This document shows, piece by piece, positions 6,202 to 14,341 of a stretch of 19,288 nucleotides of DNA; the first letter of the stretch is position 1, and every line of letters starts with the position of its first letter. The stretch covers positions 1-19,288 of the forward strand of contig JACCZA010000271.1 in assembly GCA_013696185.1 (NCBI GenBank). Reading direction: 5' to 3'. Made by a program: the position numbers and the translations under genes. The notes under the pieces were generated by a model. That model saw only the letters and a program-made list of their open reading frames with translations. It was not told the DNA's origin and did not search any database. The stretch comes from Actinomycetota bacterium. GTDB lineage: Bacteria; Actinomycetota; Thermoleophilia; Gaiellales; Gaiellaceae.

Positions 6202-8422
6202 GCGCTTCACGAGCCGGGAGGGGCGCGAGCTCCGCCGGGAGCCCCTGATCGCGCCCGAGCCCGAGCTCGGCCTCGTCGCGCTGAACGGCCCGGGGGATCC
6301 GGAGCCCGGCCTCGAGCTCGCAGACGGCCGCATCGTGGCGATCGACGGCCGGGCTGAGGACGAGTGGGACGTGATCGACCACTTCATCGCCCGGCACGGG
6401 CTCGACCTCGACGTCGCGGCCGAAGCGGCCGGGATCGAGGACGTCGAGCTCGCGCGCCGCCTCGTCGACGTCGACGTGCCGCGCGAGGAGCTCGTCCGCC
6501 TCTCGCGCGGCCTCACGCCGGCCCGGCTCGCGCGCGTCGTCGGCCTGCTCGACCCGGTCGAGCTGATGTTCGCGCTCAAGAAGCTGCGCGCCCGGCGGCG
6601 CCCGGCGAACCAGGCCCACGTCACGAACCTGAAGGAGAACCCGGCGCTGCTCGCTGCCGATGCCGCCGAGGCGGCGGCGCGGGGCTTCGCCGAGCTGGAG
6701 ACGACGGTCGGGGTCTCGCGCTACGCACCGCTGAACGCGATGGCGCTCCTCGTCGGCTCCCAGACCGGGCGCTCGGGCGTGATGACGCAGTGCGCGATCG
6801 AGGAGCGCCGCTCGCTCGCGCTCGCCATCCAGGGGCTGACGACCTACGCCGAGACGCTCTCGGTCTACGGCACGGAGCCCGTCTTCGTGGACGGCGACGA
6901 CACGCCGTGGTCGAAGGCGTTCCTCGCCTCGGCCTACGCCTCACGCGGCGTAAAGGTGCGCTTCACCTCGGGCGGCGGCTCCGAGGCGCTGATGGGCCAC
7001 GCGCAGGGCTGCTCGATGCTCTACCTCGAGGCGCGCTGCCTCGCCACGATCAGGGCGGCGGGCTCGCAGGGCGTGCAGAACGGCTCGATCAGCTGCGTCG
7101 CGCTCGTGCTCAGCCTCCCGGGCGGCACACGCGCGATCCTCGCCGAGAACGTGCTCGCGGCCTGGCTCGACCTCGAGGTCGCCTCGGGGAACGACGCAAT
7201 CGCCTCGCACTCGCCGACCCGCCGCGCCGCGAAGCTGATGGGCCAGTTCCTGCCGGGGACGGACTTCGTCACCTCGGGCTACAGCATCATGCCGCGCGAG
7301 GACAACATGTTCGGCGGCGGCAACTACGACGCGGACGACATCGACGAATGGCTGACGCTACAGCGCGACTGGGGCGTCGATGCCGGCATCGAGCCGCTCG
7401 CCGAGGGAGAGGCGGTGCGCGTGCGCGAGCGGGCAGCGCGGGCGATCCAGGCGGTCTTCGCGCGCTTCGGCTTCCCCCCGATCAGCGACGAGGAGGTCGA
7501 GGCGGCGACCTACGGGCGCGACAGCAGCGAGCTGCCCGACCGGGACCGCGCCGCCGACGTGACCGCTGCCGATCGGGTGCTCGCCGAGGAGATCAGCGGC
7601 CTCGACCTCGCGCGCGCGCTCGACGGCAGCGGCTTTGGCGACATCGCCGAGGCGGTGCTCGGCATCCAGCGCCAGCGGATCGCGGCGGACTACCTCCAGA
7701 CCTCGGCCGTGATCGACCCCGACGGGGCGGTCGAGTCGGCCGTCAGCGATCCGAACCGCTACACGGGACCGGGGACGGGCTACCGGCTCGAGGGGGAGCG
7801 CCGGGCCAGGCTGGAGGCGCTGCCGCACGTGCTCCGGGCGCGCGACCTCGTGGAGAACGGCGCCGCCGAGCGGCCGCCGGTGGTCGTCGAGCTCGGCGAG
7901 GCGCTGCCCGGCGTGGCGCCCGACGACGTCGTGATCGCCGTCGGCCCCGCGTTCGGCACGGCGCTCCACGAGACGATCGGCGGGCTCTCCCACCGCGCGG
8001 TGCTCGAGGCGCTCCTCGAGGGCGTGCGCGCCGGCGGCGCCGAGCCGCGCCTCGTCCGCGTCCGCCGCGTCTCAGACGTTGCCTTCGTCGGCCACGACGG
8101 CGCCCGGATCTCGGGCTCGGGCGTCGCCGTCGGGCTGCAGTCGAAGGGGACGGCGCTCATCCACCGCGCCGACCTGCAGCCGCTCGACAACCTCGAGCTC
8201 TTCGGCATGGCGCCGCTCCTGACGCTCGACTCCTACCGCGCGATCGGGCAGAACGCCGCCGGGTACGCCCTCGGCAACCGCGTCGGCCCGGTCCCGACCA
8301 GGCTCGACAACTTCGCGCGCGCGAAGTCGATCGTGCGCACGACGCTCCTGCACGCGCGGGAGACCGAGGCGATCGTGCGCGCCGCCCCGCCGCTGGAGCT
8401 CGCGCTCGCCCCGCTGACGTGA
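6182..8422 (+). CDS. pduCD: Diol/glycerol dehydratase, fused large (alpha) and medium (beta) subunits
   Basis: Residues 1 to about 555 match PduC and the rest, from PPVVVELGEALPG, match PduD, giving 746 residues in one chain. The active-site residues known from the Klebsiella oxytoca enzyme all occur at a constant +3 offset: Q144 and H146 (NQAHVTN), E173 (LETTV), Q299 (QGVQNGSISC), D338 (SGND), and the Ser of TSGYS. The beta half keeps IAVGPAFG, VGLQSKGTALIH and LDNLELFGMAPLLTL, around the cobalamin contact. The GTG at 6182 starts like PduC and overlaps pduE by 20 bases; an upstream GTG at 6152 would add ten residues. No reactivase (PduGH/DdrAB) or microcompartment gene is in the window. Propanediol versus glycerol preference cannot be read. 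Confidence 0.95.
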   Translation: MSGQRSRRFTSREGRELRREPLIAPEPELGLVALNGPGDPEPGLELADGRIVAIDGRAEDEWDVIDHFIARHGLDLDVAAEAAGIEDVELARRLVDVDVPREELVRLSRGLTPARLARVVGLLDPVELMFALKKLRARRRPANQAHVTNLKENPALLAADAAEAAARGFAELETTVGVSRYAPLNAMALLVGSQTGRSGVMTQCAIEERRSLALAIQGLTTYAETLSVYGTEPVFVDGDDTPWSKAFLASAYASRGVKVRFTSGGGSEALMGHAQGCSMLYLEARCLATIRAAGSQGVQNGSISCVALVLSLPGGTRAILAENVLAAWLDLEVASGNDAIASHSPTRRAAKLMGQFLPGTDFVTSGYSIMPREDNMFGGGNYDADDIDEWLTLQRDWGVDAGIEPLAEGEAVRVRERAARAIQAVFARFGFPPISDEEVEAATYGRDSSELPDRDRAADVTAADRVLAEEISGLDLARALDGSGFGDIAEAVLGIQRQRIAADYLQTSAVIDPDGAVESAVSDPNRYTGPGTGYRLEGERRARLEALPHVLRARDLVENGAAERPPVVVELGEALPGVAPDDVVIAVGPAFGTALHETIGGLSHRAVLEALLEGVRAGGAEPRLVRVRRVSDVAFVGHDGARISGSGVAVGLQSKGTALIHRADLQPLDNLELFGMAPLLTLDSYRAIGQNAAGYALGNRVGPVPTRLDNFARAKSIVRTTLLHARETEAIVRAAPPLELALAPLT

Positions 8423-8462
8423 GCCTCGTTTAGCTCCCTCCGCCGCGGGACAGACCGGCGGG

Positions 8463-9194
8463 ATGGAACAGGTCGCCGAGGGAATCCGCCGCTTCCGCAG
8501 CCACTTCGTCAACTGGTACCTCGTGGAGGAGGACGGCCGCCTCGCGGCGATCGACGCCGGCCTGCCGCCGGCCTGGGACGACCTGCAGCGGGCGCTCGGC
8601 GGGCGCTCGGGTGCGCTCGAGGCGATCGTGCTCACCCACGCGCACGTCGACCATCTCGGCTTCGCCGAGCGGGCGCGCCGGGAGCTCGGCGCGGTGATCT
8701 ATGCGCCCGCCCCCGACGCCGATCTGATCGGGAGCCGCTTCCGCGCAGCGAAGTCGCAGCGCAGCTCGCTCCGCTACGCGCGGTACTCGGCCGGACGCTC
8801 CGCGATGGCCGCGATGCTGGCGACGCACGCCTTCACGGCGAAGCCCGTGCGCGAGCTGCGGACCTTCGTCGACGGCGAGGCGCTCGAGGGCGTGCCCGGC
8901 AAGCCGCGCGTGGTCGCGACTCCGGGGCACACCTGGGGGCACAGCGCCGTGCACCTGCCCGAGCGCGACGTCCTCTTCACCGGCGACGCGCTCGTCACGT
9001 GCAACCCCTTCACGGGCGAGCGCGGCCCGCGCATCATCGCCTCGGGCGCGACGGCGAACTCTCCGCAGGCGCTGCTCTCGCTCGACCGCATCGCGGAGAC
9101 GGGTGCCGGCACGCTCCTGCCCGGCCACGGGGATCCCTGGCGGGGCGGAGCATCGGAAGCCGCCCGCCTCGCGCGCGCCGCCGGGTCCTCGTAG
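8463..9194 (+). CDS. MBL-fold metallo-hydrolase
   Basis: A 243-residue cytoplasmic metallo-beta-lactamase-fold protein. The metal-binding motif is LTHAHVDHLGF (H59, H61, D63, H64). Further ligands are in TPGHTWGHS, the bridging Asp in FTGDAL, and the final His in LPGHGDPW. The order matches the glyoxalase II-like/hydrolase branch that acts on thioesters, lactones or phosphoesters, so the reaction is not determined. The ATG start is preceded by a GGCGGG run. It lies 40 bases after the diol dehydratase on the same strand and may share its transcript, but a role there is only a guess. Confidence 0.9.
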   Translation: MEQVAEGIRRFRSHFVNWYLVEEDGRLAAIDAGLPPAWDDLQRALGGRSGALEAIVLTHAHVDHLGFAERARRELGAVIYAPAPDADLIGSRFRAAKSQRSSLRYARYSAGRSAMAAMLATHAFTAKPVRELRTFVDGEALEGVPGKPRVVATPGHTWGHSAVHLPERDVLFTGDALVTCNPFTGERGPRIIASGATANSPQALLSLDRIAETGAGTLLPGHGDPWRGGASEAARLARAAGSS

Positions 9195-9210
9195 CCCGCC
9201 GCGCAGGCTG

Positions 9211-9231
9211 CGTCGCGCCTACCGCGCGACG
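9211..9231. terminator. Hairpin at convergent gene ends, possible bidirectional terminator
   Basis: CGTCGCGC (9211-9218) and GCGCGACG (9224-9231) form a perfect 8-bp stem with loop CTACC. It lies just past the MBL-hydrolase stop and over the last codons and stop of the convergent cupin gene. There is no T-run on either side, so it would be a non-canonical terminator or a 3'-end stabiliser. Confidence 0.5.
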
Positions 9232-9614
9232 TGGAGCGATCCGCCCGCCTCGCCCAGGACGAGGTCTCGCTCGCGGTCTGCCACGTGGTCGAGCGGCACG
9301 GGGGAGAGGGCCTCGAAGAACGTGCACCCGCCCCGCGAGACGAGCTCGTGCTCGACCCCGCGGTTGACGACGGCGACGTCGCCCGGGCGGAGCTCCCTCG
9401 TCTCCTCGCCGATCGTCATGCGCAGGTCGCCCTCGATCACCGCCATCACCTGCTCGGTCGCCTCGTGAGCGTGGCGCGACACCGTCGTCCCGGGCTCGTA
9501 CGTGACCCGGCAGAGCAGCACCTGCTCGCCGCCGACCGCATGGAGCCCGACGCCGCCGAAGATGGCGAAGGGCTCCATGCCGGTCCAGCTGCGAAAGGGC
9601 GAGGGGTCAGCCAC
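9219..9614 (-). CDS. Small single-domain cupin protein
   Basis: The 131-residue protein has one cupin barrel. Motif 1 is PGTTVSRHAHEATEQVMAVIEG, with the metal ligands HxH and E. Motif 2 is LRPGDVAVVNRGVEHEL, with the last His ligand. Such proteins bind a metal and act as dioxygenases, isomerases or sensors; nothing specifies which. The GTG at 9614 overlaps the stop of the Mo-subunit gene by eight bases, making it the last gene of the minus-strand Mo-hydroxylase operon. An internal ATG at 9578 is an alternative start. Confidence 0.85.
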   Translation of the reverse strand: MADPSPFRSWTGMEPFAIFGGVGLHAVGGEQVLLCRVTYEPGTTVSRHAHEATEQVMAVIEGDLRMTIGEETRELRPGDVAVVNRGVEHELVSRGGCTFFEALSPVPLDHVADRERDLVLGEAGGSLHVAR

Positions 9615-10707
9615 CGTCGATCAGCTTCGCCACGCCTTCCTTCGACGCCACCCGGCGCAGGGAGATCTCCTCGTCGAAGATCACGCGCTTGCCCTCGCGG
9701 CGAGGCTCGGCCCGGGCCTGCAGCGCCCGCAGCACCCGCTCGGGCGTGGCCGGGCACTCGGTCACCCAGATGCCCACGGCGTCGAAGATCGCCGAGCAGA
9801 TCGCCGGCGGCTGGGCGTTGTTGGCCATCTCCCCGATCGCCTTGGCACCGAACGGCCCGTCGGCGGAAGGGTTCTCGAGGATCACGTTGTCGAGCTCGGG
9901 CAGGTCGTCCATCGACGGCGCCAGGTAAGCCCCGAACTCGCCTCCGCGGTGCTCGGGCGAGGGGTAGTACGGGTACGAAGCCTCGAGCAGGCCGAGCCCG
10001 AGGCCCATCAGCGCGCCCCCCTCGATCTGGCCCTCGACGAGCGTCGGGTTGATCGCCCGGCCGACGTCGTAGACCTGCACGAGCCGCAGCACGGTCACCT
10101 CGCCCGTCTCGTCGTCGACCTCGACGTCGGCGACGCAGGCCGCGTAGGAGATCGCCGCGTGCGGCTCCTCCGTGACCGCGCCCGTGTCGTCGTCCACCTC
10201 GGCGAACGGCTTCAGCGCCGCCCCCGTGCCGGTGATCAGCTCGCCGTAGGTCCACGTGGCCGCTGCAGCGACGTCGCCGACCGACAGCTTGCGGTCGGGC
10301 GAGCCCTTCACGACGACGTCGCCGTCGGCCACCTCGAGATCGGACGGGTCGATCTCGAGCTCCTTGCCCGCGATGTCGAGGATGCGCTCGCGCGCCCGCT
10401 CGGCCGCATAACGCACCGCGTTGCCCCCGATGAAGGTGCCGCGGGAGGCGAAGGTGCCGGTGCAGACCGGCGAGGAGTCGGTGTTCGTGTTGTCCATCGT
10501 CACCCAGTCGTAGGGGACGCCGAGCGTGTCAGCGACGATCTGCGTGTGCACCGTCTTCGAGCCCTGGCCGATGTCGACGGTGCCCGCGAAGACGTCCACG
10601 CGCCCGTCCGGCTTCAGCTTCACCCAGGCCTGGCTGGGATCGCCGTTCTGGTTCATGCCGGTGGGGTACTCGATCGTGGCGACCCCGCGGCCGCGGTGCC
10701 TGGCCAT
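9607..10707 (-). CDS. Xanthine dehydrogenase-family molybdopterin subunit, C-terminal half as a separate gene
   Basis: The 366-residue protein corresponds to the second half of the large Mo subunit of xanthine dehydrogenase-family enzymes. It carries the pterin-contact GQG (48-50 in GTVDIGQGSK), CTGTFASRGTFIGGNA, and the catalytic base E293 in GAKAIGEMANNAQPPAI, which deprotonates the Mo-OH. It lacks the first half, which the preceding gene supplies. ATG at 10707 is set by a perfect AGGAGG (10720-10715) seven bases upstream, and overlaps the preceding stop as TGATG. The strong ribosome binding site argues for a genuine gene boundary rather than a sequencing frameshift. The two products must assemble into one active site. 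Confidence 0.9.
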   Translation of the reverse strand: MARHRGRGVATIEYPTGMNQNGDPSQAWVKLKPDGRVDVFAGTVDIGQGSKTVHTQIVADTLGVPYDWVTMDNTNTDSSPVCTGTFASRGTFIGGNAVRYAAERARERILDIAGKELEIDPSDLEVADGDVVVKGSPDRKLSVGDVAAAATWTYGELITGTGAALKPFAEVDDDTGAVTEEPHAAISYAACVADVEVDDETGEVTVLRLVQVYDVGRAINPTLVEGQIEGGALMGLGLGLLEASYPYYPSPEHRGGEFGAYLAPSMDDLPELDNVILENPSADGPFGAKAIGEMANNAQPPAICSAIFDAVGIWVTECPATPERVLRALQARAEPRREGKRVIFDEEISLRRVASKEGVAKLIDGG

Positions 10708-12083
10708 CAGCCTGCCTCCTTTCCGTTCGTCCGCGAGACCGCGCCCGCGAGGTGCTCTGGGAGCAGCTCGCCCGAGCGCGGCTCGCTCGTCATCGCCCGG
10801 TACTCGGGCGCGAGCTCGATCCCGACCCGCTCCGCCGCCGCGAGCATCACCGGCACCGTGGAGGGATCCTTGAGCACCACCAGGTTCGGCGTCGTGTCGC
10901 CGATCCGGTTCGCGTTCCGCAGCCGCAGCTCGAACGGGTCGATCCCGAGCACCTCGGCGATCCGGGTCATGTGCAGCTCGACCGCGTAGGAGACCGAGGT
11001 GACGCCGAAGCCGCGCATCGCGGTCGTCGGCACCCGGTTCGAGTAGAGCACGTAGCCGTCGAAGTGCACGTTCGGGATCGTGTAGGCGCCCGAGTGGTGG
11101 AACGCGTGCTTCGTGAGGCCGTAGGAGGAGAAGCGGGTGTACGCGCCCGCGTCGTGCAGCGTCAGGGTGCGGCGGCCGAGGATCCAGCCGTCCTTCGTCA
11201 CGGCGTCGGCCAGCTCGATGTGCCAGGGGGCTCGGGTCGACGAGGCGAGGAACTCCTCCTCGCGCGTCCAGCGCCACTTGACGGGCCGCCCGGCCTTGAC
11301 CGCGAGCAGGGCGGCGATCGTCTCGGAGGCCGTGTCGACCTTGCCCCCGAAGCCGCCGCCCACCGTGCCGCCGACGAACTTGAGCCTGTTCAGCGGCAGC
11401 TGCAGGTGCTGGGCGACCACGCCCATCGAGAAGTACATCGCCTGCGTGCAGGAGTAGATCGTCAGCCGCCCGTCCGCCTCGGGCACGACGAGCGCGACCT
11501 GGGGCTCGAGCGGGACGTGCTCGATCGCGCCCGGGCGGTAGACGCCCTCGACGATCGTGTCGGCCCGCTCGAACGCCGCGTCGACGTCGCCCTTGCGCAC
11601 GCGGCGGTGGTCGTGCGGCCCGAAGTGCGGAAAGGCGGGGCCCCACTCGTGCACCGTGGGAGCGCCGGGATCGAACGCCTTGCGGATGTCGAAGAGCGGC
11701 TCGCGCTCCTCGAACTCGACCTCGATCAGCTCGAGCGCCTCGCGGGCGGTCGCCTCGTCCTCCGCCGCGACAGCCGCGATCGGCTGGCCGCGGTAGCGCA
11801 CCTCGCCCTCGGCGAGCAGCGGCTCGTCGCCGGGGACGCCGAGCGCCTCGAGGTGCCCGTAGACGTTCTTCGGGACGTCCTCGTGCGTGACGACGGCGCG
11901 GACGCCCGGGTGCTGCTCGGCGCGGCTCGTGTCGAGCGAGGCGATGCGCGCCGAGTGGTGCGGCGAGCGGAGCGCCTTCGTCCAGAGCGTCCTCGGCACG
12001 CGCACGTCGTCGACGTAGGTCGTCCTGCCGGTGACGTGGGCGAGACCGTCGTAGCGCGGCAGCCGTGCGCCGACGGCCTTCAC
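10707..12083 (-). CDS. Xanthine dehydrogenase-family molybdopterin subunit, N-terminal half as a separate gene
   Basis: This 458-residue protein carries the first Mo-binding region of the family: the opening RLPRYDGLAHVTGRTTYVDD, VRYRGQPIAAV, the pterin loop GGGFGGK (242-248) and the active-site AMRGFG (355-360). It ends where the C-terminal half begins. The Phe-Arg/Met-Arg position resembles purine and N-heterocycle hydroxylases rather than CO dehydrogenase. The GTG start overlaps the stop of the 2Fe-2S gene (GTGA). Sizes near 50 and 39 kDa parallel NdhL and NdhM of Eubacterium barkeri nicotinate dehydrogenase, whose Mo subunit is also split. The substrate is probably an N-heterocycle or aldehyde (inference). 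Confidence 0.9.
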   Translation of the reverse strand: MKAVGARLPRYDGLAHVTGRTTYVDDVRVPRTLWTKALRSPHHSARIASLDTSRAEQHPGVRAVVTHEDVPKNVYGHLEALGVPGDEPLLAEGEVRYRGQPIAAVAAEDEATAREALELIEVEFEEREPLFDIRKAFDPGAPTVHEWGPAFPHFGPHDHRRVRKGDVDAAFERADTIVEGVYRPGAIEHVPLEPQVALVVPEADGRLTIYSCTQAMYFSMGVVAQHLQLPLNRLKFVGGTVGGGFGGKVDTASETIAALLAVKAGRPVKWRWTREEEFLASSTRAPWHIELADAVTKDGWILGRRTLTLHDAGAYTRFSSYGLTKHAFHHSGAYTIPNVHFDGYVLYSNRVPTTAMRGFGVTSVSYAVELHMTRIAEVLGIDPFELRLRNANRIGDTTPNLVVLKDPSTVPVMLAAAERVGIELAPEYRAMTSEPRSGELLPEHLAGAVSRTNGKEAG

Positions 12084-12610
12084 GCCGGGCTCCCCTTGAC
12101 CAGCACCTCGGGCTCGCCGGGCACGGGCTCGTAGCTCGCCTCGACTGCCTGGGTGGCCACGTCGCCGCGGGCTGCCGCCGAGACGGCGGCGACGATCTTG
12201 GCGTAGCCCGTGCAGCGGCAGATGTGGCCGCCGAGCGCCTCGAGGATCGCCCCCCGCTCGTCGGTGCCGCCCCGCTCGACGTAGGCGTGGGCGGCGATCA
12301 GCATCCCCGAGGTGCAGAAGCCGCACTGCGCGGCGTAGCCCTCGTGGAAGGCGGCCTGGACGGGCGCGAGGTCGTCGGGCCGGCCGAGGCCCTCGACGGT
12401 GGTGACCCGCGCGCCCTCGATCGTCGCGAGCGGCACGAGGCAGGAACGGCGCGGCTCGCCGTCGACGAGCACCGTGCAGGCACCACACCCCCCCTGCTGA
12501 CAGCCCGCCTTGGGGCTCGTGACGCCGAGCTCCTCGCGCAGGACGTGCAGGAGCGAGGCGAGCGGCGGGCTGACCAGCCGCGCCTCGACGCCGTTGACCG
12601 TCAGGTTCAT
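12080..12610 (-). CDS. Mo-hydroxylase 2Fe-2S subunit
   Basis: A 176-residue CoxS/XdhC-small type electron-transfer subunit. The plant-ferredoxin-like N-terminal cluster uses C37, C42 and C45 (AGCQQGGCGACTV) and C57. The helical C-terminal cluster uses C96, C99 (CGFC), C131 and C133 (CRCTGY). It passes electrons from the Mo site to FAD. ATG overlaps the FAD-subunit stop (ATGA) and its own stop overlaps the next start (GTGA). A C-terminal tail of about 20 residues (VEASYEPVPGEPEVLVKGSPA) extends beyond the usual end of the family. Confidence 0.95.
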   Translation of the reverse strand: MNLTVNGVEARLVSPPLASLLHVLREELGVTSPKAGCQQGGCGACTVLVDGEPRRSCLVPLATIEGARVTTVEGLGRPDDLAPVQAAFHEGYAAQCGFCTSGMLIAAHAYVERGGTDERGAILEALGGHICRCTGYAKIVAAVSAAARGDVATQAVEASYEPVPGEPEVLVKGSPA

Positions 12611-13404
12611 GCAGCCTCCTCGAGCTGGGAGAGGGCCCGCCCGACGAGTACCGGCAGCATCTGCTCCCGGTACCAGGTCGAGGCGAGGGCATCGTCGGCG
12701 AACTTCGCGTCTCGCACCGCATCCCGGCCGGCCCGCCCCGCATCGCCGGTCTCGGCGTAGGCGGCCTCGGCGGCGGCGAGGCGGATGCCGCGCGGCGCGG
12801 CCCCGGACGCGGCCAGGTGGTCGGAGCCGTCGGCCCCGCGACAGGCGGAGACCGCGAGCGCCGTGTAGTCGTGGGCGTGCGGGCGGTCGAGCGCGGCCCA
12901 GGCTCCGGCCTGCGGCTCCTCGAACTCGATCCCGAGCACGAGGCGGCCCGTCGGTGCGGCCGCGAGGAACTCCTCGACCGGCTGCGTGCGCTCGCCGCCC
13001 GACCCCGTGGAGCGGATCCGCGCCCCGAGCGCGATCAGCGGTGCCTGCAGGTCGCCGCGGGGGGCCTCGGCGGCGTGCGCCGCGCAGAGGTTGCCGCCGA
13101 CGGTGCCCTGGGCGCGGACCTCTGGGTCGGCGACGTGCCTCGCCGCGGAGGCGAGCGGCTCGGGGGCGTCCTCGAGCGCCGCCACGGGAAGTGTCGCGCC
13201 GAGGTGCACGGTGCCGTTCTCCCGGCGCATCGTGTCGAGGCCCGTCCTCGTGAGCAGGAGCGCGCGCGCGGGCTGAAGCCGGCCGTAGGTGAGCTCGGGC
13301 ATGAGGATCGTCCCGCCGGCGACGACGGTCACGTCTGCGCCGTCGCCGAAGGCAGCCACGGCTTCCTCCAGCGACGCGGGAACCAGCACTTCAGGAGCGG
13401 TCAT
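12607..13404 (-). CDS. Mo-hydroxylase FAD-binding subunit
   Basis: A 265-residue CoxM-type subunit that holds FAD and hands electrons to the external acceptor. The FAD pyrophosphate loops are VVAGGTILMP near residue 30 and GTVGGNLCAAH near 100. The C-terminal CODH-FAD domain follows (LAASGAAPRGIRLAAAEAAYAE, then DAKFADDALASTWYREQMLPVLVGRAL). It is the first gene of the minus-strand operon FAD, 2Fe-2S, Mo-N, Mo-C, cupin, every junction of which overlaps. ATG is preceded by AGAAGGTGG, a good ribosome binding site. Confidence 0.93.
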   Translation of the reverse strand: MTAPEVLVPASLEEAVAAFGDGADVTVVAGGTILMPELTYGRLQPARALLLTRTGLDTMRRENGTVHLGATLPVAALEDAPEPLASAARHVADPEVRAQGTVGGNLCAAHAAEAPRGDLQAPLIALGARIRSTGSGGERTQPVEEFLAAAPTGRLVLGIEFEEPQAGAWAALDRPHAHDYTALAVSACRGADGSDHLAASGAAPRGIRLAAAEAAYAETGDAGRAGRDAVRDAKFADDALASTWYREQMLPVLVGRALSQLEEAA

Positions 13405-13465
13405 CGGCCACCTTCTGTCGCGGTTTGCGGGCGAGTGTACTGGGCTCGTCCCTACACTTCAGCGC
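13405..13465. promoter_or_regulatory. Divergent promoter region with symmetric TACACT boxes
   Basis: AGTGTA (13434-13439) and TACACT (13453-13458) form a 6-bp dyad with a 13-base spacer. Each arm is a TAnnnT -10-like box pointing outward. The plus-strand box ends seven bases before the coxD GTG, suggesting leaderless transcription. The minus-strand box lies about 30 bases before the FAD-subunit ATG, leaving room for its ribosome binding site. No good -35 is seen in either direction. Confidence 0.45.
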
Positions 13466-14341
13466 GTGCAGCACGCGACCATCGAGGAGCTACGAGGCGC
13501 GCTCGAGCGTGCGTCGTACCTCCCCGACGAGGGCCTCGCGACGGCGCTCTTCCTCGCGCTTCGCCTCGAGAAGCCGCTGCTCCTGGAAGGAGAGGCCGGC
13601 GTCGGCAAGACCGAGGCCGCGAAGGCGCTCGCCCGGGCGACCGGGGCGCGGCTGATCCGGCTGCAGTGCTACGAGGGGCTCGACGTCGCGCACGCCGTCT
13701 ACGAGTGGAACTACGCGCGCCAGCTCCTGCACATCCGCGCGGCGCAGGAGGGGACGGTCGACGAGGCGGAGCTGTTCGGCCGCGAGTTCCTGATCCGGCG
13801 GCCGCTGCTCGAGGCGATCGAGAGCGAGCTGCCGGTCGTGCTCCTGATCGACGAGATCGATCGGGCCGACGACGAGTTCGAGGCCTTCCTGCTCGAGATC
13901 CTCTCCGACTTCCAGATCACGATTCCCGAGCTCGGGACGATCTCGGCGCGGCGCCGGCCGATCGTGATCCTGACCTCGAACCGCACGCGCGAGCTGCACG
14001 ACGCGCTCAAGCGGCGCTGCCTCTTCCACTGGATCGGCCACCCGACGCTCGAGCGCGAGATCGAGATCGTGAAGCTGCGCGTGCCGGACGTTCCGGCGCG
14101 CCTCGCCGAGCAGGCTGCTCGCTTCGTCGAGCGGCTGCGCACGATCGACCTCGCCAAGCCGCCGGGCGTCGCCGAGACGATCGACTGGACGCAGGCGCTC
14201 GCCGCGCTCGGGCAGCGGGAGCTCGACGCGGGGCTCGTCGAGTCGACGCTCGGCTCGGTGCTCAAGTACCACGAGGACTTCCAGCTCGTCCGCGACAGCG
14301 ATCTCGTCGCGCTCGTCGCCGAGGCGCGCAGTGGCCGGTAG
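13466..14341 (+). CDS. coxD: CoxD-like MoxR-family AAA+ ATPase
   Basis: The 291-residue AAA+ protein has Walker A GEAGVGKTE (K48, T49), Walker B VVLLIDEIDRAD, a sensor-1 ILTSNRTREL and the arginine-finger region LKRRCLFHWI. MoxR ATPases act as chaperones with VWA partners. CoxD of the CO dehydrogenase cluster is needed to mature the active-site metal centre, and homologues accompany many Mo-hydroxylases. The GTG start lacks a Shine-Dalgarno but lies seven bases after a TACACT box. Its stop overlaps the start of coxE by 11 bases, and a GAGG run there serves coxE. Confidence 0.93.
   Translation: MQHATIEELRGALERASYLPDEGLATALFLALRLEKPLLLEGEAGVGKTEAAKALARATGARLIRLQCYEGLDVAHAVYEWNYARQLLHIRAAQEGTVDEAELFGREFLIRRPLLEAIESELPVVLLIDEIDRADDEFEAFLLEILSDFQITIPELGTISARRRPIVILTSNRTRELHDALKRRCLFHWIGHPTLEREIEIVKLRVPDVPARLAEQAARFVERLRTIDLAKPPGVAETIDWTQALAALGQRELDAGLVESTLGSVLKYHEDFQLVRDSDLVALVAEARSGR

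Noticed and set aside
10700..10712. Frameshift error splitting a single Mo-subunit gene
   Set aside because: An ideal AGGAGG site at correct spacing, a TGATG coupling junction, and the break falling in an inter-domain segment favour two real genes. Read data would settle it.
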